Part shown: piece by piece, positions 36,029-45,221 of the stretch | Layout of the letters: every line of letters begins with the position of its first letter | Position numbering within the stretch: position 1 is the stretch's first letter | Assembly (NCBI RefSeq): GCF_037152535.1 | Contig: NZ_JBBCMA010000001.1 | Coordinates: 1,798,001-1,862,000 of the forward strand | DNA length: 64,000 bases | Direction: 5' to 3' | Source of the DNA: Leclercia sp. AS011 | Lineage (GTDB): Bacteria; Pseudomonadota; Gammaproteobacteria; Enterobacterales; Enterobacteriaceae | Made by a program: the position numbers and the translations under genes | Notes under the pieces: model-generated | What the model was told of the DNA's origin: nothing | Seen by the model: the letters and a program-made list of their open reading frames with translations, nothing else | Database searches by the model: none

Positions 36029-36823
36029 ATGAGTACGCAACGTTCAACGGCCTTGATTACAGGGGCATCTTCCGGGATTGGCGCGGTCTACGCCGACCGT
36101 CTCGCTGCCCGCGGTTACGATCTGGTGCTGGTTGCCCGCCGGGAAGCGCGTCTGCTGGCGCTGGCGGAACAGCTGGAGCAGCGCTATGGCGTGAAGGTGT
36201 CCACTCTGACGGCGGATCTTACCGATGAAACGGGGATCCGCGCCGTGGAAGACGTTCTGCGCAGTAACACGGCTATCGACACCCTGGTCAACAATGCCGG
36301 AACCGCCCAGATGGCCCCGTTCCTTGCGGGGGATGTGGCGCAGCATCAGGCGATCAACATGCTTAACACCACCGCCCTGATGCGCCTGACGTATGCCCTG
36401 CTGCCGCGGCTGGCACAGAACAATCGCGGGACGCTGATTAATATCGCCTCGGTCCTGTCGATCCATGCCCGGGCGGGCAGCGCGCTCTACAGCGCCACCA
36501 AAGCCTGGGTGCTGAATTTTACCCGCGGATTGCAGGAGGAGTTTGCCGACAGCCAGGTGCGGATCCAGGCGGTATTACCGGCGGCGACGGCCACCGAGAT
36601 CTGGGAGCTGTCCGGCATCAGCGCTGACGACCTGCCCGCCGGGTCGGTCATGACCACCGACAATATGGTGGATGCGGCGCTGGCGGGGCTGGATCAGGGA
36701 GAGTTGATCACCATCCCGCCGATGCACGATGAAACCCTGTGGACGCGCTACGAAGAGGCGCGGCTGGCGCTGTTTGCCAGCGCCCGTACCGGCGAACCGG
36801 CACCGCGCTACCTGTCGCGCTGA
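36029..36823 (+). CDS. Short-chain dehydrogenase/reductase
   Basis: 264 residues, classical SDR: TGASSGIGAVYADRLAARG cofactor motif (residues 12-30), NNAG, SVLSIHARAGSALYSATKAW with the Tyr-x-x-x-Lys pair. Substrate unknown. GAGGTG precedes the ATG. It ends 3 bases before the stop of the convergent HxlR gene, so the two are tail to tail. It is divergent from the polygalacturonase gene across 263 bases. Confidence 0.88.
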   Translation: MSTQRSTALITGASSGIGAVYADRLAARGYDLVLVARREARLLALAEQLEQRYGVKVSTLTADLTDETGIRAVEDVLRSNTAIDTLVNNAGTAQMAPFLAGDVAQHQAINMLNTTALMRLTYALLPRLAQNNRGTLINIASVLSIHARAGSALYSATKAWVLNFTRGLQEEFADSQVRIQAVLPAATATEIWELSGISADDLPAGSVMTTDNMVDAALAGLDQGELITIPPMHDETLWTRYEEARLALFASARTGEPAPRYLSR

Positions 36824-36826
36824 GGA

Positions 36827-37186
36827 TTACTGCTTAAGCTGGTCGCCGTACTCGTTCATCCAGGCGGCCAGCGGCGCAAGCGCGCTTTGCAGGGTCAGGC
36901 CGAGGTCGGTGATCTGGTACTCCACCCGGGGCGGGATCTCGGCAAACACGGTGCGGGTGACCAGCCCGCGCTGTTCAAACAGACGCAGCTGGCGGGTCAG
37001 CTCTTTCTGCGTAATCGGTGCCGCGGCGCGGAGCAGATCGCCAAAGCGCACCGGCGTATTGAGCACAATCAGTCGATAGATAATCGGGATCGCCCACTTG
37101 CCGGAGAGCAGACCGATAAAACGGGTCATCGGGCAGGGTTGATGCTGACAATTTTTTTCATCCGCGCAGTTCAGTAATTCCGCCAT
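36827..37186 (-). CDS. HxlR-family regulator
   Basis: 119 residues: NCQHQPCPMTRFIGLLSGKW then the HxlR winged helix. Three cysteines near the N-terminus (Cys7, Cys13, Cys18) precede the domain, as in redox- or aldehyde-sensing members (YodB, HypR). Divergent from the SDR at 37288, with an inverted repeat in between that is a good operator candidate. Confidence 0.9.
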   Translation of the reverse strand: MAELLNCADEKNCQHQPCPMTRFIGLLSGKWAIPIIYRLIVLNTPVRFGDLLRAAAPITQKELTRQLRLFEQRGLVTRTVFAEIPPRVEYQITDLGLTLQSALAPLAAWMNEYGDQLKQ

Positions 37187-37206
37187 CGCACACCTTTCGC
37201 CTCTTT

Positions 37207-37241
37207 AGTATCCATTTGGTACCTGGTTTCTTTTGGATACT
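37207..37241. promoter_or_regulatory. Candidate HxlR operator
   Basis: A perfect 8-bp inverted repeat, AGTATCCA (37207-37214) and TGGATACT (37234-37241), with a GGTACC palindrome between the arms. It lies within the 101-bp divergent region of the HxlR gene and its SDR neighbour. HxlR dimers bind spaced inverted repeats of this kind. Confidence 0.6.
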
Positions 37242-37287
37242 AACGTTTCTATAGTGCTTTCTCCAGTGACAAATCAGGAGAAGCAAA

Positions 37288-38040
37288 ATGGCTCGTTTAA
37301 CTGATAAATATACGCTGATCACCGGCGGCACCAGCGGCATTGGTCTGGCAACGGCGCAGGCCTTTCTCGCCGAAGGCGCCCACGTGGCGGTGACCGGGCG
37401 CAACCCCCAGACCCGCGCCGAGGCGCAGCGTGTGCTGGGCGATACCGCCTGGGTGATCGACGCCGATGCGGGCGACATCAGCGCCCAGCAGGCGCTGGCG
37501 GATACTCTTGCCACACGCTGGCCGCGGCTGGATGCGCTGTTCATCAATGCCGGAGACGTGACGCATGCCCCGCTGGAGGTCTGGCAGGAGGAGACCTGGG
37601 ATCGGCTGATGGGCACCAACCTCAAGGGGCCATTCTTTTTGATTCAGGCGCTGCTGCCGCTGCTGAACAATCCCTCGTCGGTGATTTTATGCGGTTCGGT
37701 CAGCGCCCATATCGGGCTGCCCACCAGCAGCGTCTACGCCGCCAGCAAGGCAGGACTGCTGTCGCTTGCCCGCACCCTCTCCGTTGAGTTATTGCCGCGT
37801 GGGATCCGCGTCAACGGCCTGAGCCCGGGCCCGGTGGAAACCCCGGCGCTGAGCAAATTGGGGTTAGACGATGAGGCGCTGAAAACCCTGCAGAGCGATA
37901 TCGCCAGACTGGTGCCGCTCGGGCGTTTAGGCCGACCTGACGAGCTGGCAAAAGCGGCGCTGTACCTGGCGTCGGACGAGTCCAGCTATACCGTCGGCAC
38001 CGAACTGCTGGTGGATGGCGGGACGGCTGTCGGGCGGTGA
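37288..38040 (+). CDS. Short-chain dehydrogenase under HxlR control
   Basis: 250 residues, classical SDR: TLITGGTSGIGLATAQAFLA, FINAGD in place of NNAG, SSVYAASKAGLLSLARTL catalytic segment, C-terminal GTELLVDGGTA. AGGAG lies 7 bases before the ATG. HxlR-SDR divergent pairs commonly respond to electrophiles or quinones; the substrate here is unknown. Confidence 0.9.
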   Translation: MARLTDKYTLITGGTSGIGLATAQAFLAEGAHVAVTGRNPQTRAEAQRVLGDTAWVIDADAGDISAQQALADTLATRWPRLDALFINAGDVTHAPLEVWQEETWDRLMGTNLKGPFFLIQALLPLLNNPSSVILCGSVSAHIGLPTSSVYAASKAGLLSLARTLSVELLPRGIRVNGLSPGPVETPALSKLGLDDEALKTLQSDIARLVPLGRLGRPDELAKAALYLASDESSYTVGTELLVDGGTAVGR

Positions 38041-38125
38041 TCCCAACCCTGCGACATCGTTGTCGCAGGGTTGCGGTCTCTCTGGCATAGTGAGACAGAC
38101 GCAACCTGCTGAAAGGAAGAACACT

Positions 38126-38362
38126 GTGCTCGAACTTCGCCCGAACTGTGAATGGTGTGACCGTGACCTGCCCCCTGACGCCCAGGACGCCAGAATCTGC
38201 TCCTTTGAGTGCACCTTCTGCGCCGACTGCGTTGAAACCCATCTCAACCATCGCTGCCCCAACTGCCAGGGCGAGCTGGTGCGCCGCCCGGTGCGCCCGG
38301 CCAATAAACTGATCACCTCGCCGGCATCCACCGTGCGGGTCCACGCGCAAAAACGTTCCTGA
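38126..38362 (+). CDS. DUF1272 zinc-ribbon protein
   Basis: 78 residues starting with GTG at 38126 (AAGGAAGA upstream). Eight cysteines occur in CxxC and related spacing (NCEWCDRD, ICSFECTFCADC, CPNCQGEL), a treble-clef or zinc-ribbon pattern of family DUF1272. Function unknown. A longer frame from 38015 would begin inside the preceding SDR and is not conserved. Confidence 0.85.
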   Translation: MLELRPNCEWCDRDLPPDAQDARICSFECTFCADCVETHLNHRCPNCQGELVRRPVRPANKLITSPASTVRVHAQKRS

Positions 38363-38388
38363 CTCCCCCGCTTCTGACGATGAGGTAA

Positions 38389-39762
38389 ATGATGATCCAG
38401 CTGCAGACCGTCCCGGCACCGCGCACTTTCACCGATGTACCCCCGGTGTTGCTCACCGATGCGACGATGCTTGAGCGCAAAGATAAGGTGCTGACCCGCA
38501 TGAACGAGGCGGGCTATGACGCCCTGGTGATCTATGCCGATAAGGAGCACGGAGCAAATTTCGAGTACCTGACCGGGTTTGTGCCGCGCTTTGAGGAGGG
38601 TCTGCTGATTGTGGAGAAAACGGGCGCGGCGACGGCGATCCTGGGCAATGAAAACCTGAAGATGGCGCAGCATTCGCGGCTCCCGGCCACGCTGAAACAC
38701 TGTCCCTTTTTCTCGCTGCCGAATCAGCCGATGGAGAATGAGGCCTCGCTGGAGACGCTGTTCAGCGACATTGGCCTGCACAAGCTGGAGCGAATCGGGC
38801 TGGTCGGCTGGAAAATGTTTACCTCTGCCGGGGCCGATAACCGGCTCCTCTTCGATCTGCCGTACTTTATCGTCGAGGCGCTCAAAAACAGTACCCACGC
38901 ACAGCTGGAAAACGCCGCGCACCTGTTTATCCGTGGCGATAACGGGGCCCGCGTAACCAACAACGCGAACGAAATCGCCCATTACGAATATGGCGCTAAC
39001 CTCGCCTCCGGCTGCATGTTGAACGCCTTGAACGCGGTAGAGCCGGGGATCCGCGAAACGGAACTCGGCGCAATGCTCGCGGCAGAGGGCCAGTATCAGA
39101 CGGTGGTGACCATTGCCGCCGCCGGACAGCGCTTTGAGAAAGCCAACTTCTATCCGACCTATAAAAAGCTGGAGCGCGGCCAGCCGCTGTCGATGACCAC
39201 CGGTTTTAAAGGCGGGCTGTCGAGCCGGACGGGGTTTGTGATTGCCGACGAGAGCGAGCTGCCTGACGCGCAAAAAGATTATCTGGATCGGGTAGCGAAA
39301 CCCTATTTTGCCGCGGTCGCCCGCTGGCTTGAGACTCTCCGCATCGGGATGCCGGGCGGCGCGATGTATGCCCATATCGAACAGCACCTTCCCAAAGCGC
39401 AGTATGGCTGGCACCTCAATCCGGGGCATCTCAGCGCCGATGAAGAGTGGATGTCCTCGCCGATTTACCCTCACTCCGCCGAGACGCTGAAGAGCGGCAT
39501 GATCCTGCAGATTGATATTATCCCCTCCGTGCCGGGCTACACCGGGGTTAGCGCCGAGGAGAGCATCGCCCTGGCGGACCCGACGCTGCAAAGCAACATC
39601 CAGGCGGCCTACCCGGCGCTGTGGGCGCGGATCCTGACCCGCCGGGCCTATATCCGCGAGGTGCTGAAGATTAATCTCGCGGATGAGGTGATCCCGCTGT
39701 CGAATACCGTGGCCTACTTGCGTCCGTTCCTGCTGGCGAAGGAGAAAGCCTTTACCTGCTGA
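38389..39762 (+). CDS. M24-family peptidase-like protein with a degenerate metal site
   Basis: 457 residues: an N-terminal creatinase-like domain (DALVIYADKEHGANFEYLTGF) and a C-terminal pita-bread domain. The usual metal ligands are mostly altered: where active enzymes have DxG...D, this has MTTGFKGGLSSRTGFV; the late Glu of the TIEP region is Asp in LQIDIIPSVPG; GVSAEESIAL keeps one Glu. It may be a catalytically dead or non-metal homologue, though some uncharacterised M24 groups look similar. ATG 38392 fits GAGG spacing better than 38389. It follows DUF1272 by 26 bases. Confidence 0.8.
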   Translation: MMIQLQTVPAPRTFTDVPPVLLTDATMLERKDKVLTRMNEAGYDALVIYADKEHGANFEYLTGFVPRFEEGLLIVEKTGAATAILGNENLKMAQHSRLPATLKHCPFFSLPNQPMENEASLETLFSDIGLHKLERIGLVGWKMFTSAGADNRLLFDLPYFIVEALKNSTHAQLENAAHLFIRGDNGARVTNNANEIAHYEYGANLASGCMLNALNAVEPGIRETELGAMLAAEGQYQTVVTIAAAGQRFEKANFYPTYKKLERGQPLSMTTGFKGGLSSRTGFVIADESELPDAQKDYLDRVAKPYFAAVARWLETLRIGMPGGAMYAHIEQHLPKAQYGWHLNPGHLSADEEWMSSPIYPHSAETLKSGMILQIDIIPSVPGYTGVSAEESIALADPTLQSNIQAAYPALWARILTRRAYIREVLKINLADEVIPLSNTVAYLRPFLLAKEKAFTC

Positions 39763-39773
39763 GGCGCTTTTTT

Positions 39774-39804
39774 GCCCGGCAGCACTGCGCTTGCCGGGCC
39801 TGCG
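39774..39804. repeat. Single REP-like unit
   Basis: GCCCGGCAGCACTGCGCTTG followed by CCGGGCCTGCG is one palindrome of the recurring family, between the M24 gene and the GNAT gene. Confidence 0.7.
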
Positions 39805-39838
39805 AAAGGTCCGGGCAATACATTGGTTGAAGGTAAAT

Positions 39839-40291
39839 ATGATCAGAATAATGTGTGATGCAGACGCCCCCGCGCTGGCCCAGCTGTTTCTTGAGGCGCG
39901 ACGCCGCACCTTTTACTGGGTGGATCCGTCCCGGTTTCAGCTGGATGATTTTGCCCGTCAGACCGAGGGTGAGCAGATTTGGGTGGCAGAGCAGAACGGG
40001 CGTCTGTGCGGTTTTATCGCCATCTGGGCTGAAGAGAACTTCGTCCACCACCTTTATGTCGACGAAGCCTGTCACGGTCAGGGGCTGGGGCGCGCCCTGC
40101 TGGCGCAGGGGCTGGCGGGCGCGACGCAGCCAGCCTCGCTGAAGGTGGCGACCCGCAACGTCCAGGCGCTGGCATTCTATCACCGGCTGGGCTGGCAGGA
40201 GACCGATGAGATGGGCTTCTGTAACATCACCGGCCCGTGGCGCAGGCTGGTGCTGCCGATTTCATTACACTTTCTCAATACTCGCCGGTAA
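39839..40291 (+). CDS. GNAT acetyltransferase
   Basis: 150 residues, GNAT fold with the acetyl-CoA loop HHLYVDEACHGQGLGRALL near residue 70. Start at ATG 39839 (MIRIMCDADAP) with AAGG upstream; an upstream extension runs into the REP unit. The last 27 bases overlap the convergent ttrA 3' end. Substrate unknown. Confidence 0.87.
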   Translation: MIRIMCDADAPALAQLFLEARRRTFYWVDPSRFQLDDFARQTEGEQIWVAEQNGRLCGFIAIWAEENFVHHLYVDEACHGQGLGRALLAQGLAGATQPASLKVATRNVQALAFYHRLGWQETDEMGFCNITGPWRRLVLPISLHFLNTRR

Positions 40292-43200
40292 TCCCTGGCG
40301 CACCGAGGATCCCGTCACCCACTCCAGCCACGGGCCCGGCACTTTGCGGGTGGGGTCAGCAAAACCGAGATCGTTGAGATTTACCCCGAAGGCAATCTGG
40401 CTTCGCTGCGCCATCGGCTCGCCATCCAGCCAGTGCTGACGCGCCCCCATCTCCCTGTGTCCGTAGCCATGCTCCATGGCAATCACCCCCGGCATGACGC
40501 CGGAAAGTAAGCTCACCTGCGCCTCCACGTGGCCGCCCGGGGTCTGTATCCGTGCAAGGTCGCCGTGTAGCAGGCCAAACCGAGCGCCATCCTGGGGGTG
40601 GATAGCCACCAGCCCCGTCGGCTTAACGTGGTGTAGCCGTTCCACGACGGTGCTTGAGCTGCTCATCACGTTCGATTTAAATGACATCAGCTGCATTGGC
40701 CACTCCGCGGACGGGTAGACCGCTTCCAGCGGCTGGCCATCAGACAGACGGGCCGGATACCAGGTCGGGCACCCGCTGAAGCGCTCGCCAGTAATGGCAT
40801 GTTTATAAGCCGCCACCTGCGGGTTCCAGATATGCATCGGTTTCGCCCACTCCGCCCCTACCGTCTCCTCTTTGCGGCCCGAGGCTTCCGGGGCAAAGCG
40901 TCCTCCCCGGCTATAGAGAAACGCCACCGGCAGTGCCTCCCGGATCGTTAAAGTCTGTGTGATTGTCGGGAAGATGCGATCCACGCCCGACAGAGCCATA
41001 TCCTGTTCGTTTGCAGCGGGGAGCGGCTTCTGTCCCGCAAAGGCGATATTGGCAGCGACGCGCAGGTAGTAATCCTCCGCGCGATGGAGAGGGTGCATTT
41101 TCCCCTGCGCATCCGGGATGGCGTGGTCGCCAAACCCCGGGAGCTGCATCCGTTTTGCTACCGCGATGCAGAACGCCTCCATGGAGACCGGCTCGCCCCC
41201 GGCGGTTTTTGCCGTCGCGGGATCCACCACCGGCCAGCGGGCAGTAGACGTTTTACTTGCCACTCCGCCCCAGGGTGCACTGAATCCCCAGCTTTCGAAA
41301 TTATGGGTGTCCGGGACGATATAGTCCGCCAGGGCGGTCGTCTCATTCATAAACGCATCGATGGCGATAAACAGCGGCAGGCGCTGCGGATCCGCCAGAC
41401 GCGCCTCGATCACGGCGCGTAATCCGGGTACGCCGTACAGAGGATTGGTCATGTTGGAGATCCACGCCTTCAGCGGATAGGGATAGCCGTCCAGCGCGGA
41501 GGGAAGCAGTTCGGTAAGCTGCCCGGCAACAAAGGGATACCAGGGGGCCCGGGCAGGCCAGGGCGACTGGCCCGCGGCGATTTTCGCCTGGTACTCCTCC
41601 GAGCTGGCATAATCCGCTTTACTGCGGGCAATATTTAACCCTTTTGGCGCGACCTTGCCAGGGAACTGCTCCAGGTTGTAACAGGGCCCGTTGGCTTCGC
41701 CGTTGAACTTGCCGCCCCCGACGAATACCCCGCCGTTGAGGCTCATGTTCCCCAGCAGCACGTTTAGCATCATCACCGCCCAGGCGTTATAAAATCCATT
41801 ACCGGACATCATGCCGCCATGGGTGACTACCGCCGCCTTACGCCCATAGCTCGTGAAGGCCGTGGCCAGCGCGACGATCTGATCCACTGCCACCCCGCAC
41901 TGCTGGCTGTAGGCTTCCAGAGTAAAACGCTGCGCCGACTCTTTCAGGCACTGGAAGCTGCTTTTCACCGTCACCCTGGAACCATCGTGCAGGGTCACCT
42001 GCTGCGTCACGAAAAGCGCACCGCGCTCACACTGGCTGACGGGCACCAGCCCGCCCGCCTCATTCATCACCAGTGCCTCATCTGCCTGCCCGTCCCCCCC
42101 GTTGAGGTGGGAAAGGTGCAGATGCTGTCCCGCAAGAGGATGGTTTTCATCGGCGATCACCAGCCAGGTGGCGTTGCTCCAGCTCTTCTCCCCGGCGCGG
42201 GCCATCGCCTCACGGCTGGTAAGCGTCAGGTACTCTGCGGTATAGCGCTCGTTATCAATGATCCAGCGGATCATCGCCATCGCCAGCGCCGAATCCGTCC
42301 CCGGCTTCACCGCCAGCCAGTGACCATGATCGTCCGCCAGCACCGTGGTCAGCGGCAGGGCCGGTGAGACTACCACGTAGTTAAATTTTCGCAGTCGGGC
42401 GCTGGCAAGCTGGCGGGCCTGGCGCTTGAAGGGATTACCCGACTGAGCCGGTGAGGTGCCCATAAACAGCGCAAACTCGACGTTTTCCCAGTCCGGTTTG
42501 ACGTGCGGGTTTTTATCCAGATCGCCCATCAGCGCCCCGGACCCGGCGCGGTAGGCCAGCCCGCAGTAAGCCCCGTGGGCACCAAAGTTCTTCGATCCAA
42601 AGCTGTTGAGAGCAAAACGGCGCAGGAAACCATCCCGGCCCTCATCGCTGGTGTTGGTCACCAGCAGCTGATTGGCCTTCGGGCCCCAGGCAGGGTGACG
42701 GGCATCCACCGGAGTCGTGAGATCGCGAATGGCGCGCAGCCCGTCCACGTGTCCCTCCCCGAACAGATCCCCACCCTCCACAACCTCTTCGATCAGCTGC
42801 TCGAAGCTAATGCGCTGCCATTTCCCCTCGCCGCGTTTGCCCGCGCGTTTCATCGGCGTAAGGAGCCGCAGCGGGCTGGTCAGGCTTTCCAGGAGAGTAG
42901 CGCCCCGTGCGCAGGCGGTAGAGCGCGATTCCAGCCCGCTTTCCCCGGCAAGCCGGGTCATCGCCTCGGCAAAGGGCATGGTGCTGGGGAAGGGTTTCTC
43001 ATGGGAGAGCGGATGCCAGGGGTTACCGGCGATGCGCAGCACCTGGTTAGCCTGTTTGTCCACCCGCACCCGGATACCGCACAATGTCCAGCAGCCAAAG
43101 CACTGGGTCATGGAGACGGCCTGGCCGGGGGTATTCTGCCAGCCGTTGCGGACGCTTCCTTCCGGCAAAAGCGAGTTACCGTGGATACGATCGCGAGTCA

Positions 43201-43333
43201 CTTTACCTGAGGTGCCGTTGACCAGCCCCTCAACGGCTCGCCGGGCGACATCACGATAGCTCAGACCGAATGCGGCAAAACCACCGGCGGCTACGCCGAT
43301 TTTTAGCCATTGACGGCGGGATAACTTAGGCAT
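40265..43333 (-). CDS. ttrA: TtrA, catalytic subunit of tetrathionate reductase
   Basis: 1022 residues, a molybdopterin-guanine-dinucleotide enzyme of the DMSO reductase family. A Tat signal (SRRQWLK, residues 5-11) sends it folded to the periplasm. The N-terminal 4Fe-4S cluster ligands are Cys78, Cys81, Cys85 and Cys141. It reduces tetrathionate to thiosulfate as terminal anaerobic electron acceptor. Third gene of ttrBCA; its start overlaps ttrC by 8 bases. Length and sequence match Salmonella TtrA. Confidence 0.96.
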   Translation of the reverse strand: MPKLSRRQWLKIGVAAGGFAAFGLSYRDVARRAVEGLVNGTSGKVTRDRIHGNSLLPEGSVRNGWQNTPGQAVSMTQCFGCWTLCGIRVRVDKQANQVLRIAGNPWHPLSHEKPFPSTMPFAEAMTRLAGESGLESRSTACARGATLLESLTSPLRLLTPMKRAGKRGEGKWQRISFEQLIEEVVEGGDLFGEGHVDGLRAIRDLTTPVDARHPAWGPKANQLLVTNTSDEGRDGFLRRFALNSFGSKNFGAHGAYCGLAYRAGSGALMGDLDKNPHVKPDWENVEFALFMGTSPAQSGNPFKRQARQLASARLRKFNYVVVSPALPLTTVLADDHGHWLAVKPGTDSALAMAMIRWIIDNERYTAEYLTLTSREAMARAGEKSWSNATWLVIADENHPLAGQHLHLSHLNGGDGQADEALVMNEAGGLVPVSQCERGALFVTQQVTLHDGSRVTVKSSFQCLKESAQRFTLEAYSQQCGVAVDQIVALATAFTSYGRKAAVVTHGGMMSGNGFYNAWAVMMLNVLLGNMSLNGGVFVGGGKFNGEANGPCYNLEQFPGKVAPKGLNIARSKADYASSEEYQAKIAAGQSPWPARAPWYPFVAGQLTELLPSALDGYPYPLKAWISNMTNPLYGVPGLRAVIEARLADPQRLPLFIAIDAFMNETTALADYIVPDTHNFESWGFSAPWGGVASKTSTARWPVVDPATAKTAGGEPVSMEAFCIAVAKRMQLPGFGDHAIPDAQGKMHPLHRAEDYYLRVAANIAFAGQKPLPAANEQDMALSGVDRIFPTITQTLTIREALPVAFLYSRGGRFAPEASGRKEETVGAEWAKPMHIWNPQVAAYKHAITGERFSGCPTWYPARLSDGQPLEAVYPSAEWPMQLMSFKSNVMSSSSTVVERLHHVKPTGLVAIHPQDGARFGLLHGDLARIQTPGGHVEAQVSLLSGVMPGVIAMEHGYGHREMGARQHWLDGEPMAQRSQIAFGVNLNDLGFADPTRKVPGPWLEWVTGSSVRQGLPASIEKV

Positions 43334-44321
43334 GCGGGTATCTCCTTGAAAGCCAAGTCACACACTCCCCGAGGACGATCGACAGGGCCAGCCATAAACC
43401 AAAGGTGCCGATGATTGCCAGCAGGCCGTCGGTGCCCATCGGCAGGGAATAGTCATTCGTCAGGGCGTTATATTTCGGGATAATTTGCCCACCGATCAGC
43501 ACTGTCCAGCGCAGCATCCAGCAGAGGATCGCCACCAGCAGCATGTTTGCGAGCATGATAAACAATGAGGGGCGATGTCGACTGGCATACAGCGACATCG
43601 TCAGCGTCACCGCCCACAGCAGTATCAGGGCGGTCAGATAAAGGCGGATCTCACCGCCGGGCCGCCACTGCTGACGCAGCGCCTCCCCCGACAGGGTATT
43701 ACCCAGATACCATGCCAGCATTACCGCACCGAGCAGGACGAGGGTGACAGCTTGCCCCTGCAACAGTCGTCGGGCGAGATCGCGTAGCGCCAGGCCGAGC
43801 ATCGCCAGCAGCGCGCTCATGGCGCTTAAGAACATCGCCACCGGCAGCCAGTAGCTGAACCACACCGGCCTGGCGTGCACGACGGAGACTTCCCGCCCGG
43901 TATAGAGCAGCAGACCGATGGCCGTCAGCGCCGTCGCCAGCGCCAGCGCGCGCAGCAGTCGGGTATTGCCCTTGCGCAGATGAAAAAGCAGGAACCACAG
44001 CCCCAGCAGCAGCGTGAAGAGCGGCAAAAAGAGCGCGCCCCAGGGCATCCATGACCAGGGGGTTGGCCAGGCGTAAAAGTGCCAGAAGCGGGCGGTCTGA
44101 TGAAGATCGGCGGTCAGCGCCAGCGGGGCGGTGATCCCGCAGGTGAGTGCGATGAACAGGCACACCCGCTCAAACTGCTCGCTGTGCCGGTGTCGCAGCC
44201 AACGGGCGGCGCAGGCGAGCAGGACGGCGCAGGCGGCAATCCCGATAAAGAAAAAGTACTGCACGGCCCAGGGCAGCCAGGTGATGGGCTGGGGTTGAGC
44301 CAGCATCTCAGTAATGATCAT
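43326..44321 (-). CDS. ttrC: TtrC, membrane quinol-oxidising subunit
   Basis: 331 residues, about nine helices, NrfD/PsrC-like. The N-terminus MIITEMLAQPQPITWLPWAV matches Salmonella TtrC; GGAGGTGG lies 6 bases before ATG 44321, which decides the start over a 21-codon upstream extension inside ttrB. It anchors TtrAB and passes electrons from menaquinol. Overlaps the ttrB 3' end by 14 bases. Confidence 0.95.
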   Translation of the reverse strand: MIITEMLAQPQPITWLPWAVQYFFFIGIAACAVLLACAARWLRHRHSEQFERVCLFIALTCGITAPLALTADLHQTARFWHFYAWPTPWSWMPWGALFLPLFTLLLGLWFLLFHLRKGNTRLLRALALATALTAIGLLLYTGREVSVVHARPVWFSYWLPVAMFLSAMSALLAMLGLALRDLARRLLQGQAVTLVLLGAVMLAWYLGNTLSGEALRQQWRPGGEIRLYLTALILLWAVTLTMSLYASRHRPSLFIMLANMLLVAILCWMLRWTVLIGGQIIPKYNALTNDYSLPMGTDGLLAIIGTFGLWLALSIVLGECVTWLSRRYPHA

Positions 44322-45057
44322 ATTCCACCTCCTGCCAGAGTGCGGGCTGGGCGCGTCCCTGCAGCGGCGAAACAAAGGTCTCATCCAGCCCGAGATAAAA
44401 GACGTGCGGACGGGTGTTATTTTCCGGCTTCAGTACCTTAATGTCGTCCCGGTGCGTTGCCAGCATCCGGCTAAGGGTGCTGCGGGGATCTTTCAGGTCG
44501 CCGATGATACGGGCTCCCCCCACGCAGGACTCCACGCAGGCCGGCAACAGTCCGGCTTCAAGGCGATGTGCGCAGAAGGTGCATTTATCCGCCGTCTGGG
44601 TGGCGTGATTGATAAACCGGGCGTCATACGGACAGGCCTGGACGCAGTAGGCGCAACCGACGCAGCGAGTGTTGTCGATCACCACGATACCGTCCTTACG
44701 CTGGAAGGTGGCCTGCACCGGGCAGACCGGCACGCAAGGCGGATTATCGCAATGGTTGCAGAGCCGGGGCAGCAGCACGTTGGTTACCGCCTCAGAGTCG
44801 GCAAGGCGGACCTGATACTGGTTGACGGTAGTGCGAAACGCCCCTTGCGGCGTCTGGTTCTCAATGGTGCAACTCACCGTACAGGACTGGCACCCGATGC
44901 AGCGGCGCAGATCGATCAGCATGGCGTAGCGATGCCGATCGGAGCCTTCATGCCGCTCAGGGCCGAACGCAATGCCCGCCTCAGCCAGCGGTATTAGCGC
45001 CGCGCCGGCCGTGACAACGCCCATTTGCTGTAAAAACTGGCGCTTACTGATGTCCAT
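44308..45057 (-). CDS. ttrB: TtrB, four-cluster iron-sulfur subunit
   Basis: 249 residues with four Cys-rich 4Fe-4S motifs (CIGCQSCTVSC, CNHCDNPPCVPVC, CVGCAYCVQAC, CTFCAHRL...CVESC). The signal peptide has a Lys-Arg pair (SKRQFLQQ) in place of twin arginine, the same exception described for Salmonella TtrB. It relays electrons from TtrC to TtrA. Start chosen at ATG 45057 with GGAGGG 4 bases upstream. First gene of the ttrBCA operon. Confidence 0.96.
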   Translation of the reverse strand: MDISKRQFLQQMGVVTAGAALIPLAEAGIAFGPERHEGSDRHRYAMLIDLRRCIGCQSCTVSCTIENQTPQGAFRTTVNQYQVRLADSEAVTNVLLPRLCNHCDNPPCVPVCPVQATFQRKDGIVVIDNTRCVGCAYCVQACPYDARFINHATQTADKCTFCAHRLEAGLLPACVESCVGGARIIGDLKDPRSTLSRMLATHRDDIKVLKPENNTRPHVFYLGLDETFVSPLQGRAQPALWQEVEYDHY

Positions 45058-45115
45058 ATTGCCCTCCACTCAGTGCGCGTAAGAAAAATATCGGGGATGG
45101 TATTACCTGACCAAA

Positions 45116-45201
45116 TGTGGTTATTTACAGTCTAAAAATCTGGCCGGGTGGCTCACTATTGTGGTTAACCACATAAACCCGTTGGGCTTGATCTAACGCA
45201 A
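45116..45201. promoter_or_regulatory. Candidate TtrR/FNR control region of the ttr locus
   Basis: In the 164-bp divergent region TGTGGTTA occurs at 45116-45123 and again at 45160-45167, the latter as the left half of a perfect palindrome TGTGGTTAACCACA (45160-45173). A partial FNR-like site TTGAT-CTAA-CGCAA lies at 45188-45201. Salmonella ttr needs TtrSR and FNR; the assignment of these motifs is inference. Confidence 0.5.
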
Positions 45202-45221
45202 AAGAAAGGGGCAGGTATTGC

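Noticed and set aside
37927..39909. A 660-codon open frame antisense to the SDR, DUF1272 and M24 genes
   Set aside because: Spans three well-supported genes on the other strand and has shadow-type composition.
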